Below the pieces are notes generated by a model. It was not told the origin of the DNA. It worked only from the letters and a program-made list of their open reading frames with translations, and did not search any database. Below, in pieces: positions 7,216 to 17,994 of a stretch of 33,816 nt of DNA. The stretch comes from Gallionellaceae bacterium (GTDB lineage: Bacteria; Pseudomonadota; Gammaproteobacteria; Burkholderiales; Gallionellaceae). Where the stretch lies: NCBI GenBank assembly GCA_030834965.1, contig JAUQWW010000081.1, positions 1 through 33,816 of the forward strand, given 5' to 3'. Every line of letters begins with the position of its first letter. The stretch's first letter is position 1. Position numbers and translations under genes: made by a program.

Positions 7216-7910
7216 ACGACTTTCTCACCCGTTTGGCGCAACGCAGCATGGGCGCGGCACCGTTGATCGCGCCGCGGCTGCCGAGTTTGTTCGCGCCGGC
7301 CGAAGAGTCGAACAGCAACGTCGCAGATTCCACTGCTGGCGCCGATATGGCTCACCGCACGACGCTGGTCTCGCCTCCCGTGCCATCCAGCACGCCAGCA
7401 CACAACACGCACGCCAGCATTGAACCGCAGACCCCCCTTCGCCAGTCGCAACGCTCAACCGGGCCGGAAGCAGCACTGTCGCCTGTGCCTGCGGCACGCC
7501 CTGAGAGCGTTGCGCCGCGTGCCGAATCGACACTCACCACACTCGTGCAGACTGTGCACGAGCACACCCAGGCCGCGCCGCAACTTGGCCCTGTCGCATC
7601 GCGCCCCACCGCAGCAGCAGAGCCGCTGTTAACCCCGCGTAAGCAAGACGACCGCGCTGCGCCTGAACCCTGGAAGCCGCTGTTGCCGCAACGCAAAGCG
7701 GAATCCGCCGCAGCATTTCCTGCAGTGGCCGACACCCCGGTTAGCACGGATACCGGCACGCCACCCGCACCCACGGTGCACATCACCATCGGCCGCGTCG
7801 AGGTCAGGGCCAACATCGCCACACCGCCCGCCGCGCCGCGCCCGCGCACGGTGAGCCAACCCGCGCTATCCCTGAGCGACTATCTGAAACGCGGAGCAGG
7901 CGCATCATGA
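7212..7910 (+). CDS. Proline/alanine-rich eCIS hypothetical protein
   Basis: The 232-residue protein begins MNDFLTRLAQRSMGAAPLIAPRLPSLF and then runs through a long low-complexity stretch rich in Ala, Pro, Thr and Ser (about 30-175), very probably disordered. It ends in the ordered-looking VHITIGRVEVRANIATPP and LSLSDYLKRGAG. The same style of tail (an IxIGRVEVRA strand followed by a SLxxYL helix) is, as I recall, common in proteins at this position in eCIS loci. Start by ATGA overlap with the preceding stop; the last four bases overlap the Pvc16-like gene. Possible roles are a linker, tape-measure-like or cap-associated protein; none is shown by the sequence. Confidence 0.75.
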   Translation: MNDFLTRLAQRSMGAAPLIAPRLPSLFAPAEESNSNVADSTAGADMAHRTTLVSPPVPSSTPAHNTHASIEPQTPLRQSQRSTGPEAALSPVPAARPESVAPRAESTLTTLVQTVHEHTQAAPQLGPVASRPTAAAEPLLTPRKQDDRAAPEPWKPLLPQRKAESAAAFPAVADTPVSTDTGTPPAPTVHITIGRVEVRANIATPPAAPRPRTVSQPALSLSDYLKRGAGAS

Positions 7911-9222
7911 GCAGCCCGCTGGCCATCGCCGCCGTCACCGCCGTGTTGCGCGACCTGCTCAACAATGGGCTCATCGACCACAACATCACCGGATCGCTGG
8001 GCAGCAATGTGGATATCACCGCCGTACCACCCGACACCATTGTGGTGGATCCTGCCACCGCCCGCACGCAGCTCAACCTGTTCATGCATCAGGTGACGCC
8101 CAATGCAGGCTGGCGCAACGAAGGCCTGCCGTCGCGCGACGGGCGCGGCACTCGCCTGACCAATCCGCCGCTGGCGCTGGACCTGCATTACCTGATCACC
8201 GCCTACGGCGCGGCCGAGCTGCACAGCGAAATCCTGCTGGGTTACGCCATGCACTTGATGCATGAGACACCGGTGCTGGACCGGCAGGCCATACGCACCG
8301 CGCTCAGCGGCGGCACGGTTCCCGGCTCCATCCTGCCGCCTGCCTTCCAGGCGCTGTCCGCCGCCGATCTCGCCGATCAGGTGGAACAGATCAGGATCAC
8401 GCCGATGACCATGAGCACCGAGGAAATGTCCAAGCTGTGGTCGGCCATGCAGGCCCATTACCGGCCCACCGCCGCCTATCATGTGTCAGTGGTATTGATC
8501 GAGGCGCAACGCGCGACGCGCTCCGCGCTGCCGGTGCTGACGCGCGGCCCGGTCGATCCCGGCAGCGGGCGCGAGCGCGGCGTGATGGCCGGCGCCAGCC
8601 TGATTCCGCCCTACCCGATGCTCACCGCCATCGAGCCGCCCAACCAGCAGCTCGCGGCGCGGCTCGGCGACACGCTTACCCTGCGCGGCCACAATCTGGA
8701 AGGCAGCAGCATGGTGGCGCGATTCGAACACCCGCGTCTCACCAGCCCGATCGACATCAGCGTGGGCACCAACGCCAACGGCGAGACCGTGAGCATCGCC
8801 CTGCCCAACAATCCTGCGGCGCAAATCGCCTGGCCGCCGGGGGCGTGGGACGTCACGCTGCTGCTGCAGCGCGCAGGCGAGACGGAGGTGCGCAGCACGA
8901 ATACGCAGCCGCTGCTGCTGGCGCCGCGCCTCGACATCCCGGCCTCCACGGCGGTGCGCGGCGGCAGCGGCGCGGTCACGCTGACACTGGCGTTCACCCC
9001 GCAGGTCAGGCCGGGACAAAAAGTCAGCCTCAATGCGGGCGGCCATGAAGCCTTGCCGAGCAACTTCACCGCACAGACCGGCAGCCTCGCCTTCGTCTTC
9101 CCCGAACTCGCCGCCGGACAGCAATGGCTGCGGCTGCGCGTCGATGGGGCGGACAGCCTGCTGGTGAATCGCGCGCTAACGCCACCGCAATTCGACACGA
9201 CACAACGCATGAGCATTCCCGT

Positions 9223-9226
<4 letters not shown>
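7907..9226 (+). CDS. Afp16/Pvc16-like tail terminator with DUF4255 domain and extra Ig-like domains
   Basis: The N-terminal ~190 residues form a DUF4255 (Pvc16_N) domain: MSSPLAIAAVTAVLRDLLNN, then VPPDTIVV, TQLNLFMHQVTPNAGWRN, LALDLHYLITAYG and SEILLGYAMHLMHETPVL. In Afp and PVC this protein caps the sheath/tube end and fixes particle length. The protein is 439 residues, longer than the roughly 290-300 of Afp16, because of a C-terminal half with IPT/Ig-like sequence (LAARLGDTLTLRGHNLEGSSMVARFEH; a second module after about residue 340). It overlaps its neighbours by ATGA on both sides and sits just before the ATPase, as in other eCIS loci. Confidence 0.9.
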
Positions 9227-11144
<1,918 letters not shown>

Positions 11145-11148
<4 letters not shown>

Positions 11149-11435
11149 GCACAATGCCAAAACCCGGCGCGATTCATCTGCACATCGACAGGCTGGTGTT
11201 GCATGGCTTCACCCAGATCAACGAGGCCGCTTTGAGTGCCGCCCTGCATGAGGCGCTGAGCCGCGAACTGCACGCCGTGCCCACTTTGCGCGACGCCAAT
11301 CTGTCGAATGCGCGCGCCAGCATCTCGCTGCCGGCGCAGTACAACGCGCACACCTTGGGCAACGCGCTGGCGCAGTCACTCAGCGGAATCGCCTGCTCAG
11401 GTAGAGCAGAAACACAGGGGCCGCGCCATGGCTGA
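11145..11435 (+). CDS. Small conserved eCIS protein, 96 residues
   Basis: The product begins MSTMPKPGAIHLHIDRLVLHGFTQINEAALSAALHEALSRELHAV and ends in a low-complexity tail. The IHLHIDRLVL strand followed by an amphipathic helix resembles small proteins often found between the ATPase and the DUF4157 gene in eCIS loci (recollection, not a search). The start is an ATGA overlap with the ATPase stop; the end overlaps the DUF4157 gene by eight bases. No catalytic motif is visible. An adaptor or chaperone for the following large protein is possible but unproven. Confidence 0.75.
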
Positions 11436-14400
11436 ACGCGTCTACACTACCAACCCGGAAGGCGCTGCCCGTCCCTGGCTGCAGCGCAAGTCCACGCTGC
11501 GCATCGGCACGCCGGGCGACACCTACGAGCGCGAAGCCGACCGCGCCGCCAATGCGGTGGTGAACGGGCGTGGCCTGTCCAATTCCGGCCTGTCGCTGTC
11601 GCGCATCCCGGTCACACAAGTACAGCGCGAAGAAGGCGGAAAACCCAAGAGCGAAGAAGACAAATACAAGGAAGCGGCAAAAAAACTCGGCGAGGCATTC
11701 CTCGAAACCGAGGTCGGCAAGAAGCTCAAGGAGAAAGCTGAGCAAGACCCGCTGGTAAAGGGCGCCAAGGAGGCCGGCGAGAGCTTCATCGGCACGCTGC
11801 CGGGCAAGATCATCACCGGCGCGGCGGCAGCCGGCGCGGTGGCGACGCTGGCGGCGACGCACAAGGAACTGCCGGCGCAGATACCGGAGATTCCGCTGGA
11901 CAAGATCACGCCCGGACTGAAGGTGAAGCTCACCTACGAAGGTCCGGTGGACAACCCCTCCAAGGCCATGATCACGTTCTCGTATACCGAACAGCTGGGC
12001 GGCGCGAAAAAGCCCGCCAAGACCAAGACCGAGTTGCAGCGCGAGGAAAACGCGCGCATGGCGCTGGACCAGGCCAAGTTCCGCGCCGGTCTGCGTTACC
12101 AACCCGGCTCGCCCGAAGCGAAGCGGCAGGAGGCGGAGGAAGCCGCCCTCAAGCGCGCGGCCTTCAGCGGCGTCGGCAAGCTGCCGGGGCTCGGCAAGAT
12201 CGATGCCTTCCCCGCGCTGGCGCCCGCACCGTCGGCGCTGTCGATGCAGTTCCCCACGCCCAGTTACGGCTTCAAGCCCAAGCCGTTCTCGTTGCTGGAT
12301 GAGGAACTGAAGCTCAAGCCCAGGAGTGAAGCGAGCGACGCAACAGAGCAGGACAAAAAGAAAAAAGAGGAAGGCGCTCCGGTGCAACGCAAGGCAACAG
12401 ACGGCGCCACGCACGACGCCGCACCGTCGCTGGTGAACGATGTGCTCGCCGCACCGGGCCAGCCGCTCGACGCTGCGACGCGCGGATTCATGGAAGGACG
12501 TTTCGGCCATGACTTCAGCAACGTGCGCATCCACACCGATGAGCGCGCCGCCCGATCGGCAAGATCGGTCGACGCGCTGGCCTATACAGCGGGCAGCAAC
12601 ATCGCGTTTGCGCAGGGACACTATGCCCCCAGGACGCCCATGGGCAGGCAATTGCTCGCACACGAACTGGCGCATGTGGTGCAACAAAGCGGCGCCGGCG
12701 AGAAATCCGCACCGATGCTGCAACGTGCCACTACGGCGGAAAGTGTTGGGCGCGCCTTCCGCGACTTCTTCTTTTTTGTCCCCAGCCTGTTCGGCGCGGA
12801 GCTTGATTACAGCGATGACGAACTGCAGGAATACCTGGCCGACATCACCAGGGACAACAAGATAAAGGGCGGCTATTACACCGACGACAAGGCGCGTGCG
12901 ATCGTACGGCGCTGGAAGGCGGGAAACAGCAAGTTCAAGTTGATTGCCTCACAGAAGATTTTGCTGATCAACGAAATGCTGGATGGCGCCACGCTGGGCG
13001 ATGATGAGGACCGCATTCTGGACCTGCTGGAACGGAGCGATGACGCCGATCTGCGCAAGATGTTCGCTCCCGGCGGCATCAGCATCGAGTGGCTGGAATC
13101 GGACCTGAACGGCGATTCGCGCAAGCGGCTGGACGCGTTCATCATGAAGAAATTCAAGGGTGGACGGGACGCGCTGCTCAAAGGCAAGGTCGAGCTGCTG
13201 GATACACGCGCGGGCGGTGCGCCGGCCACCGCAGCTGCACCGGCGGCGGTGGAGCGCAAGGATTACGTATTCCTGATGGGTCAAGACAGGAGAGGCACGG
13301 ACAACCCTTTCTATGCCACGGCGGCACGTTTCTATCGGGCCAAATTGCCGAAAGCCATCATGGTGACGGACAAGCGTTCGCTGAACGCGGTGCTCGAGTA
13401 CGTGCGCGATGAAGTATCCGGAGCAGTCGGCACGCTGTATCTGGTGACCCACGCCAATGAGGATGGCACGCTGTCGTTTGGCCTCGACTCCGCCGATGAG
13501 GATGCCCATCTCCCGGTTACCGAGCTGCGCGAAGCCTTGCACCCGCAGACTGGCAAGAGCACGCTGCCCAAGGTCGGCGGCAAGATAGACAAGCAGTCAC
13601 ACATTGAAATCAAGGGCTGCGACCTTGGACGCACGCGCGAAATGGTCGAGCTGATCGACGAGGCCTTCGGGGGTGACGGCACCGTCGTCGCGCCCACGCA
13701 CGAGCAGGGCTTCAATGTGGATCCCGAGCTTGGCGAGCGCGCGCGCCGCGCCTTCCGCGACAAGATCCGGCAGTCGCATCCTGAGCCTGCTGCCATCGAC
13801 CCCACGCTCAAGGGCGCGGAAAAGAGGAAGGCCGCGGCGGAGCGCAAGAAGGAGATGGCCAAACGGCAAAAGGAAATCGATGCGGAGATCAAGCAGCGCG
13901 CCGACGAGGAGAAGCAGCTGGTGGAGGAAGCCACCATGACCGAGTCGCTGTCCGGGCCGATGCTCCAGCGCCCCGGCACCAAGCTGTTTACCGCCAAGGA
14001 ACTGCGTCCGGAGATAGACCGGCTTTACGGGCATCTGACCGCAAAGCGCCGCAAGGAAATCGCCGATGGACTTGTTGCGCCTGACAGACGCTCGGCTGCC
14101 GTCGCGAAGAGGGATGGTGTCGTAGGCCAACGCGGCCAGCGCATGTACCGGCACAAGCCTTTTAGCATTACTTTCCCCGATCCGCGCAATCTCGCCGAAG
14201 CCAAGCAAGTGTTCGGCAAGAGTTTTGCGGAGAACCATTTCACCGTGAAGAAAATGCTGCCCTCCGCCGACCCGGACAGTTTTGAATTCAGCGGCACCTT
14301 CCGCAATCCGGGAGAAAAGCCCTTCGACGGCACTTTCAACGGCAGTCGCGACCCGGTGCCTGCCAATAACGTCGTGATCGCAGAAGGCCGCAAGCAGCTC

Positions 14401-14631
14401 AACAATCCGGACCGCTATGCATGGCGCGTCGAAAGCACGCACTCGAGAAAAGGGACGACCACAGTGAAAGCCGTGGCCGAGCGCGTCATCGCCTACCTGC
14501 ACCACAGTAGCCTCAACCCGGCGCGGCACGAATATTTCATGCCGCCCGAGACACAGCCGGATTTCTTTACCACCTCGACCTTTACGCCGCCACCGGAAGA
14601 AGCCGGAGCTGGCGCGGGAGCCAAACCATGA
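11428..14631 (+). CDS. DUF4157 eCIS protein with caspase-like His/Cys region; candidate cargo
   Basis: DUF4157 is the hallmark domain of eCIS-associated proteins and is found on many cargo toxins. The N terminus of this 1067-residue protein carries LRIGTPGDTYEREADRAANAVV, the usual lead-in. An Ala/Gly-rich hydrophobic stretch (about 125-145) and a charged helical part (about 205-250) follow. DUF4157 spans about 334-420 and ends with HELAHVVQQ (HExxH, 412-416). From about 610, a second domain has LYLVTHANEDG (His675) and IEIKGCDLGR (Cys731) in the order and spacing of caspase-like (clan CD) peptidases. A Lys/Glu coiled segment (about 798-838) and an unrecognised C-terminal ~200 residues end the protein. 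The start at 11428 is preferred over the upstream open frame because MAERVYTTN begins the conserved part. It may be cargo or a structural element that carries cargo. Confidence 0.88.
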   Translation: MAERVYTTNPEGAARPWLQRKSTLRIGTPGDTYEREADRAANAVVNGRGLSNSGLSLSRIPVTQVQREEGGKPKSEEDKYKEAAKKLGEAFLETEVGKKLKEKAEQDPLVKGAKEAGESFIGTLPGKIITGAAAAGAVATLAATHKELPAQIPEIPLDKITPGLKVKLTYEGPVDNPSKAMITFSYTEQLGGAKKPAKTKTELQREENARMALDQAKFRAGLRYQPGSPEAKRQEAEEAALKRAAFSGVGKLPGLGKIDAFPALAPAPSALSMQFPTPSYGFKPKPFSLLDEELKLKPRSEASDATEQDKKKKEEGAPVQRKATDGATHDAAPSLVNDVLAAPGQPLDAATRGFMEGRFGHDFSNVRIHTDERAARSARSVDALAYTAGSNIAFAQGHYAPRTPMGRQLLAHELAHVVQQSGAGEKSAPMLQRATTAESVGRAFRDFFFFVPSLFGAELDYSDDELQEYLADITRDNKIKGGYYTDDKARAIVRRWKAGNSKFKLIASQKILLINEMLDGATLGDDEDRILDLLERSDDADLRKMFAPGGISIEWLESDLNGDSRKRLDAFIMKKFKGGRDALLKGKVELLDTRAGGAPATAAAPAAVERKDYVFLMGQDRRGTDNPFYATAARFYRAKLPKAIMVTDKRSLNAVLEYVRDEVSGAVGTLYLVTHANEDGTLSFGLDSADEDAHLPVTELREALHPQTGKSTLPKVGGKIDKQSHIEIKGCDLGRTREMVELIDEAFGGDGTVVAPTHEQGFNVDPELGERARRAFRDKIRQSHPEPAAIDPTLKGAEKRKAAAERKKEMAKRQKEIDAEIKQRADEEKQLVEEATMTESLSGPMLQRPGTKLFTAKELRPEIDRLYGHLTAKRRKEIADGLVAPDRRSAAVAKRDGVVGQRGQRMYRHKPFSITFPDPRNLAEAKQVFGKSFAENHFTVKKMLPSADPDSFEFSGTFRNPGEKPFDGTFNGSRDPVPANNVVIAEGRKQLNNPDRYAWRVESTHSRKGTTTVKAVAERVIAYLHHSSLNPARHEYFMPPETQPDFFTTSTFTPPPEEAGAGAGAKP

Positions 14632-15284
14632 GCCTGCCTTCGTCACCGCGCCTGCTCAAGGCCGGCATCGTGCTGATGGACCCGAACAGCGGCCAGGTGC
14701 TGCGCGTGATCTCGCTGCAATACAACCCGGACAATCTCAGCCGATCCTTGCAGATACAGGCATTGGCCGCGGAAGGCGGCGACCGCTCCGAAGCCTTGCG
14801 CATGAAGGGGCCGCCGGTGGAAACCTTCAAGCTCGAGGCCGAGATCGACGCCACTGATCAGCTGGAGTTTCCCGATCAGAATCGCAACACCGTGCAGCAC
14901 GGCATCCATCCGCAGCTCGCGGCACTGGAGACCCTGGTCTATCCCGGCAGCGCCGCGCTGCAGGCCAACAATGCACTGGCCGGCAGCGGCGCGCTGGAGA
15001 TCATCCCGATGGAAGCGCCGCTCACGCTGTTCGTGTGGAGCAAGCAGCGCGCGGTGCCGGTGCGCGTCACCGAATTCTCGGTGACGGAAGAAGCGTTCGA
15101 TCCGCTGCTCAACCCGATCCGCGCCCGGGTAAGCCTCGGCCTGCGCGTGCTGTCGGTGGACGATCTCGGCTTCAGTCACAAGGGCGGCAGCCTGTTCATG
15201 AGTTATCTGAAAAACAAGGAGGCGCTGGCCGGCAAGGCGCCGGGCGCGACCTTGAGCACACTGGGTCTGGAGGGACTGTCATGA
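14628..15284 (+). CDS. Afp7-like CIS tube/hub adaptor protein
   Basis: The 218-residue product (MSLPSSPRLLKAGIVLMDPNSGQVLRVISLQYNPDNLSRSLQIQ) has the typical 'QYNP..LSRS' opening of the CIS tube/Afp7-type proteins that join the inner tube to the spike hub. Also visible are KLEAEIDATDQLEFPDQN, HPQLAALETLVYP, ITEFSVTEEAFDPLLNPIRARVSLGLRVLS-like wording and a C-terminal helix. ATGA overlaps on both sides couple it to the DUF4157 gene and the LysM gene. In such loci the next gene is regularly a LysM protein, as here, which supports the call. Confidence 0.85.
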   Translation: MSLPSSPRLLKAGIVLMDPNSGQVLRVISLQYNPDNLSRSLQIQALAAEGGDRSEALRMKGPPVETFKLEAEIDATDQLEFPDQNRNTVQHGIHPQLAALETLVYPGSAALQANNALAGSGALEIIPMEAPLTLFVWSKQRAVPVRVTEFSVTEEAFDPLLNPIRARVSLGLRVLSVDDLGFSHKGGSLFMSYLKNKEALAGKAPGATLSTLGLEGLS

Positions 15285-15643
15285 GTGATCCATTGCAGGC
15301 ATTGCTGGAAGCGGGCGTATTGAACAGTTCGTCCTTTCCGCCCAACAGCCGCTATTACGGCGTGGCGGTGAAAACGCTGGAACAGAAAAATCAGGAGCCC
15401 ATCGCCTATCTGAAGCGCCGCTTCGTTCCGCCGCCGGAAAATTTTTCCGTCATGCAGCAGCACACGGTGGTGCAGGGCGACCGCATCGACAACCTGGCGG
15501 CGCAATATCTCGGCGATCCCGAATTGTACTGGCGCTTGTGCGACGCGAACCGTGCGATACGCCCCGACGAGCTCACTGAGACTGCGGGTGCGGTGGTGAA
15601 CATCACGCTGCCAGAAGGCGTACCGGGAGCGAACAATGCTTAA
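15281..15643 (+). CDS. LysM-domain baseplate protein
   Basis: The 120-residue product has a C-terminal LysM-like module: MQQHTVVQGDRIDNLAAQYLGDPELYWRLCDANRAIRPDEL, then VVNITLPEG. In phages and eCIS, a LysM protein of this size (compare T4 gp53) sits next to the hub and tightens the baseplate; despite the name it need not bind peptidoglycan. The N-terminal part (SRYYGVAVKTLEQKNQEPIAYLKRRFVPPP) is typical of these proteins. ATGA overlap upstream, eight-base overlap downstream with the gp27-like gene. Confidence 0.88.
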   Translation: MSDPLQALLEAGVLNSSSFPPNSRYYGVAVKTLEQKNQEPIAYLKRRFVPPPENFSVMQQHTVVQGDRIDNLAAQYLGDPELYWRLCDANRAIRPDELTETAGAVVNITLPEGVPGANNA

Positions 15644-16763
15644 AGGCGTCAACCTGCAGCTCTACATCGGCCCCGCAGTGCCCATCCCGGCGCCGCGCGA
15701 GGTGATCGATGCGCTGCTGCAGGTACAGGTGCAGGTAAACGGCGGCGACACGCAGAGCGGGTTCGAGCTCACCTTCAGCCTGTCCAACCGTTCGCCGCTG
15801 CACACGCTGTTTCTGCTCACCGGCGGCAGCTCGATACCCATCATGCGCGTGGTGATCGTGGCGATGATGAACGGCAGCGCCGAGGTGCTGATGGATGGCG
15901 TGATGACGCATCACGAGGTGCGCCCCGCCGGCAACGGCAAATCCAACCTGGTGGTGAAGGGCAAGGACCTGAGCGCGCTGATGGACTTCATCGAGCTCGA
16001 CGGCATCCCCTTCCCCGCCATGCCGCCCGTGGTGCGCGTGCTGGCGGTGCTGGCCAAATATGCCGCCTTTGGCGTCATTCCGCTGACGATACCGAGTGTG
16101 GTCGAAGACATTCCGATCCCCATCGAGCGCATCCCGCGCCAGCAAGGCACCGATTATTCCTATGTAAAACAGCTCGCGCACGAAGCGGGCTACGTGTTCT
16201 ACATCGACCCCGGCCCGCTGCCCGGCACCAGCCGCGCCTACTGGGGGCCGGAGATCAAGGTCGGGCCGGCGCAGCCGGCGCTCAACACCGACATGGACGC
16301 GCACACCAACGTGGAGTCGCTGTCCTTCAAATTCGATAAGGAATCGAAAGAGATGCCGATCGTGTTCATCCAGAACCAGCAGACCAAGGTGCCGATCCCT
16401 ATTCCTATTCCCGACATCACGCCGCTTAATCCGCCGCTGGGTGCGATACCGCCGCTGCCGCCAAAGCTGAAGTTCCTCAGCAACACGGCCAAGCAGTCGC
16501 CGCTCTCCGCAGTGATGACCGGGCTGGCGTATGCCTCGCAGCATGCCGATGCAGTGACGGGCACCGGCTCGCTGAATGTAGTGCGCTATGGGCGGATTTT
16601 GAAGTCGCGGCAACTCGTCGGCGTGCGCGGCGCGGGGGCGGCATTTGACGGGCTGTATTACGTGAAGAGCGTGACGCACGCGATCAAGCACGGCGAATAC
16701 AAACAAAATTTCACGCTGGTGCGCAACGGCCTGTTGTCCACCGTCCCAAGGGTGCCGGCATGA
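15636..16763 (+). CDS. gp27-like hub protein (VgrG N-terminal half)
   Basis: This 375-residue protein resembles the phage late-control D/gp27 part of VgrG, the trimeric hub on which the spike is mounted. Wording: VQVQVNGGDTQSGFELTFSLSNRSPL, VVIVAMMNGSAEVLMDGVMTHHEV, GKDLSALMDFIEL, YVKQLAHEAGYVFYIDPG and the C-terminal YYVKSVTHAIKHGEYKQNFTLVRNGL. A Pro/Ile-rich loop (about 248-282) with repeated PIPIP is unusual. In Afp and PVC hub and spike form one polypeptide (Afp8); here the spike part is a separate gene directly downstream, overlapping by ATGA. Confidence 0.87.
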   Translation: MLKGVNLQLYIGPAVPIPAPREVIDALLQVQVQVNGGDTQSGFELTFSLSNRSPLHTLFLLTGGSSIPIMRVVIVAMMNGSAEVLMDGVMTHHEVRPAGNGKSNLVVKGKDLSALMDFIELDGIPFPAMPPVVRVLAVLAKYAAFGVIPLTIPSVVEDIPIPIERIPRQQGTDYSYVKQLAHEAGYVFYIDPGPLPGTSRAYWGPEIKVGPAQPALNTDMDAHTNVESLSFKFDKESKEMPIVFIQNQQTKVPIPIPIPDITPLNPPLGAIPPLPPKLKFLSNTAKQSPLSAVMTGLAYASQHADAVTGTGSLNVVRYGRILKSRQLVGVRGAGAAFDGLYYVKSVTHAIKHGEYKQNFTLVRNGLLSTVPRVPA

Positions 16764-17275
16764 GCGAGATAAAAAAATATTTCGGCAAATACCGCGGCAC
16801 GGTGATCAACAACGTCGACCCCATGCAGATCGGCCGCATCCAGGTGATGGTGCCGGATGTGTCCAACATCATGCTGTCCAGCTGGGCCATGCCGTGCGCG
16901 CCGGTGGCCGGCATCAACATGGGCATGTTCGCCCTGCCGCTGATCGGCGGCGGCGTGTGGGTGGAATTCGAGCAGGGCGACCCGGACTATCCGATTTGGG
17001 TGGGCGCATTCTGGGGCATGGCCGCGGAAGTGCCGCTGCTGTCGCACATGGTGCCGCCGGCGGTTCCGGGCATCACGCTGCAAACGCCGCTTAAGAACGG
17101 CATCGTCATCAGCGATGTGCCCGGCCCCACCGGCGGCATCCAGATTCAGACCGCGACCGGCGCGATGATCTCGGTGACCGACATCGGCATCATGATTTCC
17201 AACGGCAAAGGCGCGGTGATCAACCTCACCGGGCCGACGGTGGACATCAACCTCGGCGCACTCACGGTGGTGTAA
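16760..17275 (+). CDS. gp5-like spike protein (OB fold plus beta-helix)
   Basis: The 171-residue product carries the gp5/VgrG OB fold (FGKYRGTVINNVDPMQIGRIQVMVPDV, then GGGVWVEFEQGDPDYPIWVGAFWG) followed by a short repetitive beta-rich tail (IQTATGAMISVTDIGIMISNGKGAVINLTGPTVDINLG) that should form the triple-stranded spike needle. It is the second half of a split VgrG: the gp27-like hub is the gene before and the PAAR-like tip the gene after. The stop is followed by AAGGAGA, the ribosome-binding site of the tip gene. Confidence 0.9.
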   Translation: MSEIKKYFGKYRGTVINNVDPMQIGRIQVMVPDVSNIMLSSWAMPCAPVAGINMGMFALPLIGGGVWVEFEQGDPDYPIWVGAFWGMAAEVPLLSHMVPPAVPGITLQTPLKNGIVISDVPGPTGGIQIQTATGAMISVTDIGIMISNGKGAVINLTGPTVDINLGALTVV

Positions 17276-17288
17276 GGAGAACGACAAC

Positions 17289-17606
17289 ATGCCCGCCCCC
17301 ATCCTTCATCTCGGCGCCACCATCACCTGCATGCACGCAGGCCCCGCAACCCCGCTCACGCCGTTCCCGCGCGTGATGGTGAGCGGCCAGCCGGTGACCA
17401 CGCTGAGCACGCCCTATGCGATTACCGGCTGCGCGCTGACTGGCACGCCGAATCCGCCGTGCGTCACCGCGCAATGGGTGATGGGCGCGGTGCGCGTGAT
17501 GGCGGGCGGCGTGCCGGTGCTGCTGCAAACCGGTCAGGCGGTGTGCGTGCCCACCGGCACCGGTTTGTTGCCGCTGGTCGTGCAACCTCGGGTACTCGCA
17601 ACATGA
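17289..17606 (+). CDS. PAAR-like spike-tip protein
   Basis: The 105-residue protein starts MPAPILHLGATITCMHAGPATPLTPFPRVMVSGQPV and repeats short beta-strand turns (VTTLSTPYAITGC; VMAGGVPVLLQTGQAVCVPTG). Cys and His residues (Cys14, His16 and later cysteines) could hold a metal at the tip, as in PAAR proteins. It lies between spike and gp25 genes, where eCIS loci encode the tip (Afp10-type). It has its own AAGGAG site, and its stop overlaps the gp25 start by ATGA. The PAAR assignment rests on pattern and position. Confidence 0.75.
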   Translation: MPAPILHLGATITCMHAGPATPLTPFPRVMVSGQPVTTLSTPYAITGCALTGTPNPPCVTAQWVMGAVRVMAGGVPVLLQTGQAVCVPTGTGLLPLVVQPRVLAT

Positions 17607-17971
17607 GCCAGATCGACTATCCCTTCCACTTCGACGGCCGCGGCCGCACCGCGCAGACGGACACGTCCGGCTACATCCGCGACCTCATCGAGCAGGTGCT
17701 GCTCACCGCGCCGGGCGAACGCGTGATGCGTCCCTCCTTCGGCAGCGGCGTGCTGCAGCTGGTGTTCGCCGCCGCCAGCCCCGAAGTCGCCGCGACCACG
17801 CAGTTCCTGATTCAGGGCGCGTTGCAGCAATGGCTCAGCGATGTCATCACTGTTGACGCAGTCGATGTGCAAGCGCAGGACAGCGCGCTGCTGATCACGG
17901 TGCAATACATCGAAAACCGCACCCAGGCACGCGGCGTGGCGCAGATCACGGCCCCGAAAGGCGTCATATGA
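17603..17971 (+). CDS. gp25/gpW-family baseplate wedge protein (Afp9-like)
   Basis: The 122-residue product (MSQIDYPFHFDGRGRTAQTDTSGYIRDLIEQVLLTAPGERVMRPSFGSGVLQLVF) shows the family hallmark 'LLTxPGERVMRPxFG', followed by an alpha/beta core (TQFLIQGALQQWLSDVITVDAVDV) and IENRTQARGVAQI. gp25-like proteins form the wedge that nucleates sheath assembly on the baseplate. The start at 17603 is set by the ATGA overlap with the tip gene. The stop in turn overlaps a nine-codon mini-ORF that leads to the next gene. Confidence 0.93.
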   Translation: MSQIDYPFHFDGRGRTAQTDTSGYIRDLIEQVLLTAPGERVMRPSFGSGVLQLVFAAASPEVAATTQFLIQGALQQWLSDVITVDAVDVQAQDSALLITVQYIENRTQARGVAQITAPKGVI

Positions 17972-17994
17972 TTACAACGCGAGGTGGCGCATGA
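17968..17994 (+). other. Bridging mini-ORF (8 residues) between gp25 and baseplate gene
   Basis: ATG at 17968 overlaps the gp25 stop (ATGA); the mini-ORF reads MITTRGGA and its TGA overlaps the ATG of the next gene at 17991 (again ATGA). The peptide itself is unlikely to matter; the frame could hand ribosomes on from one gene to the next. GAGGTGG inside it can also serve as the ribosome-binding site of the next gene, so coupling is only one explanation. Confidence 0.4.
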
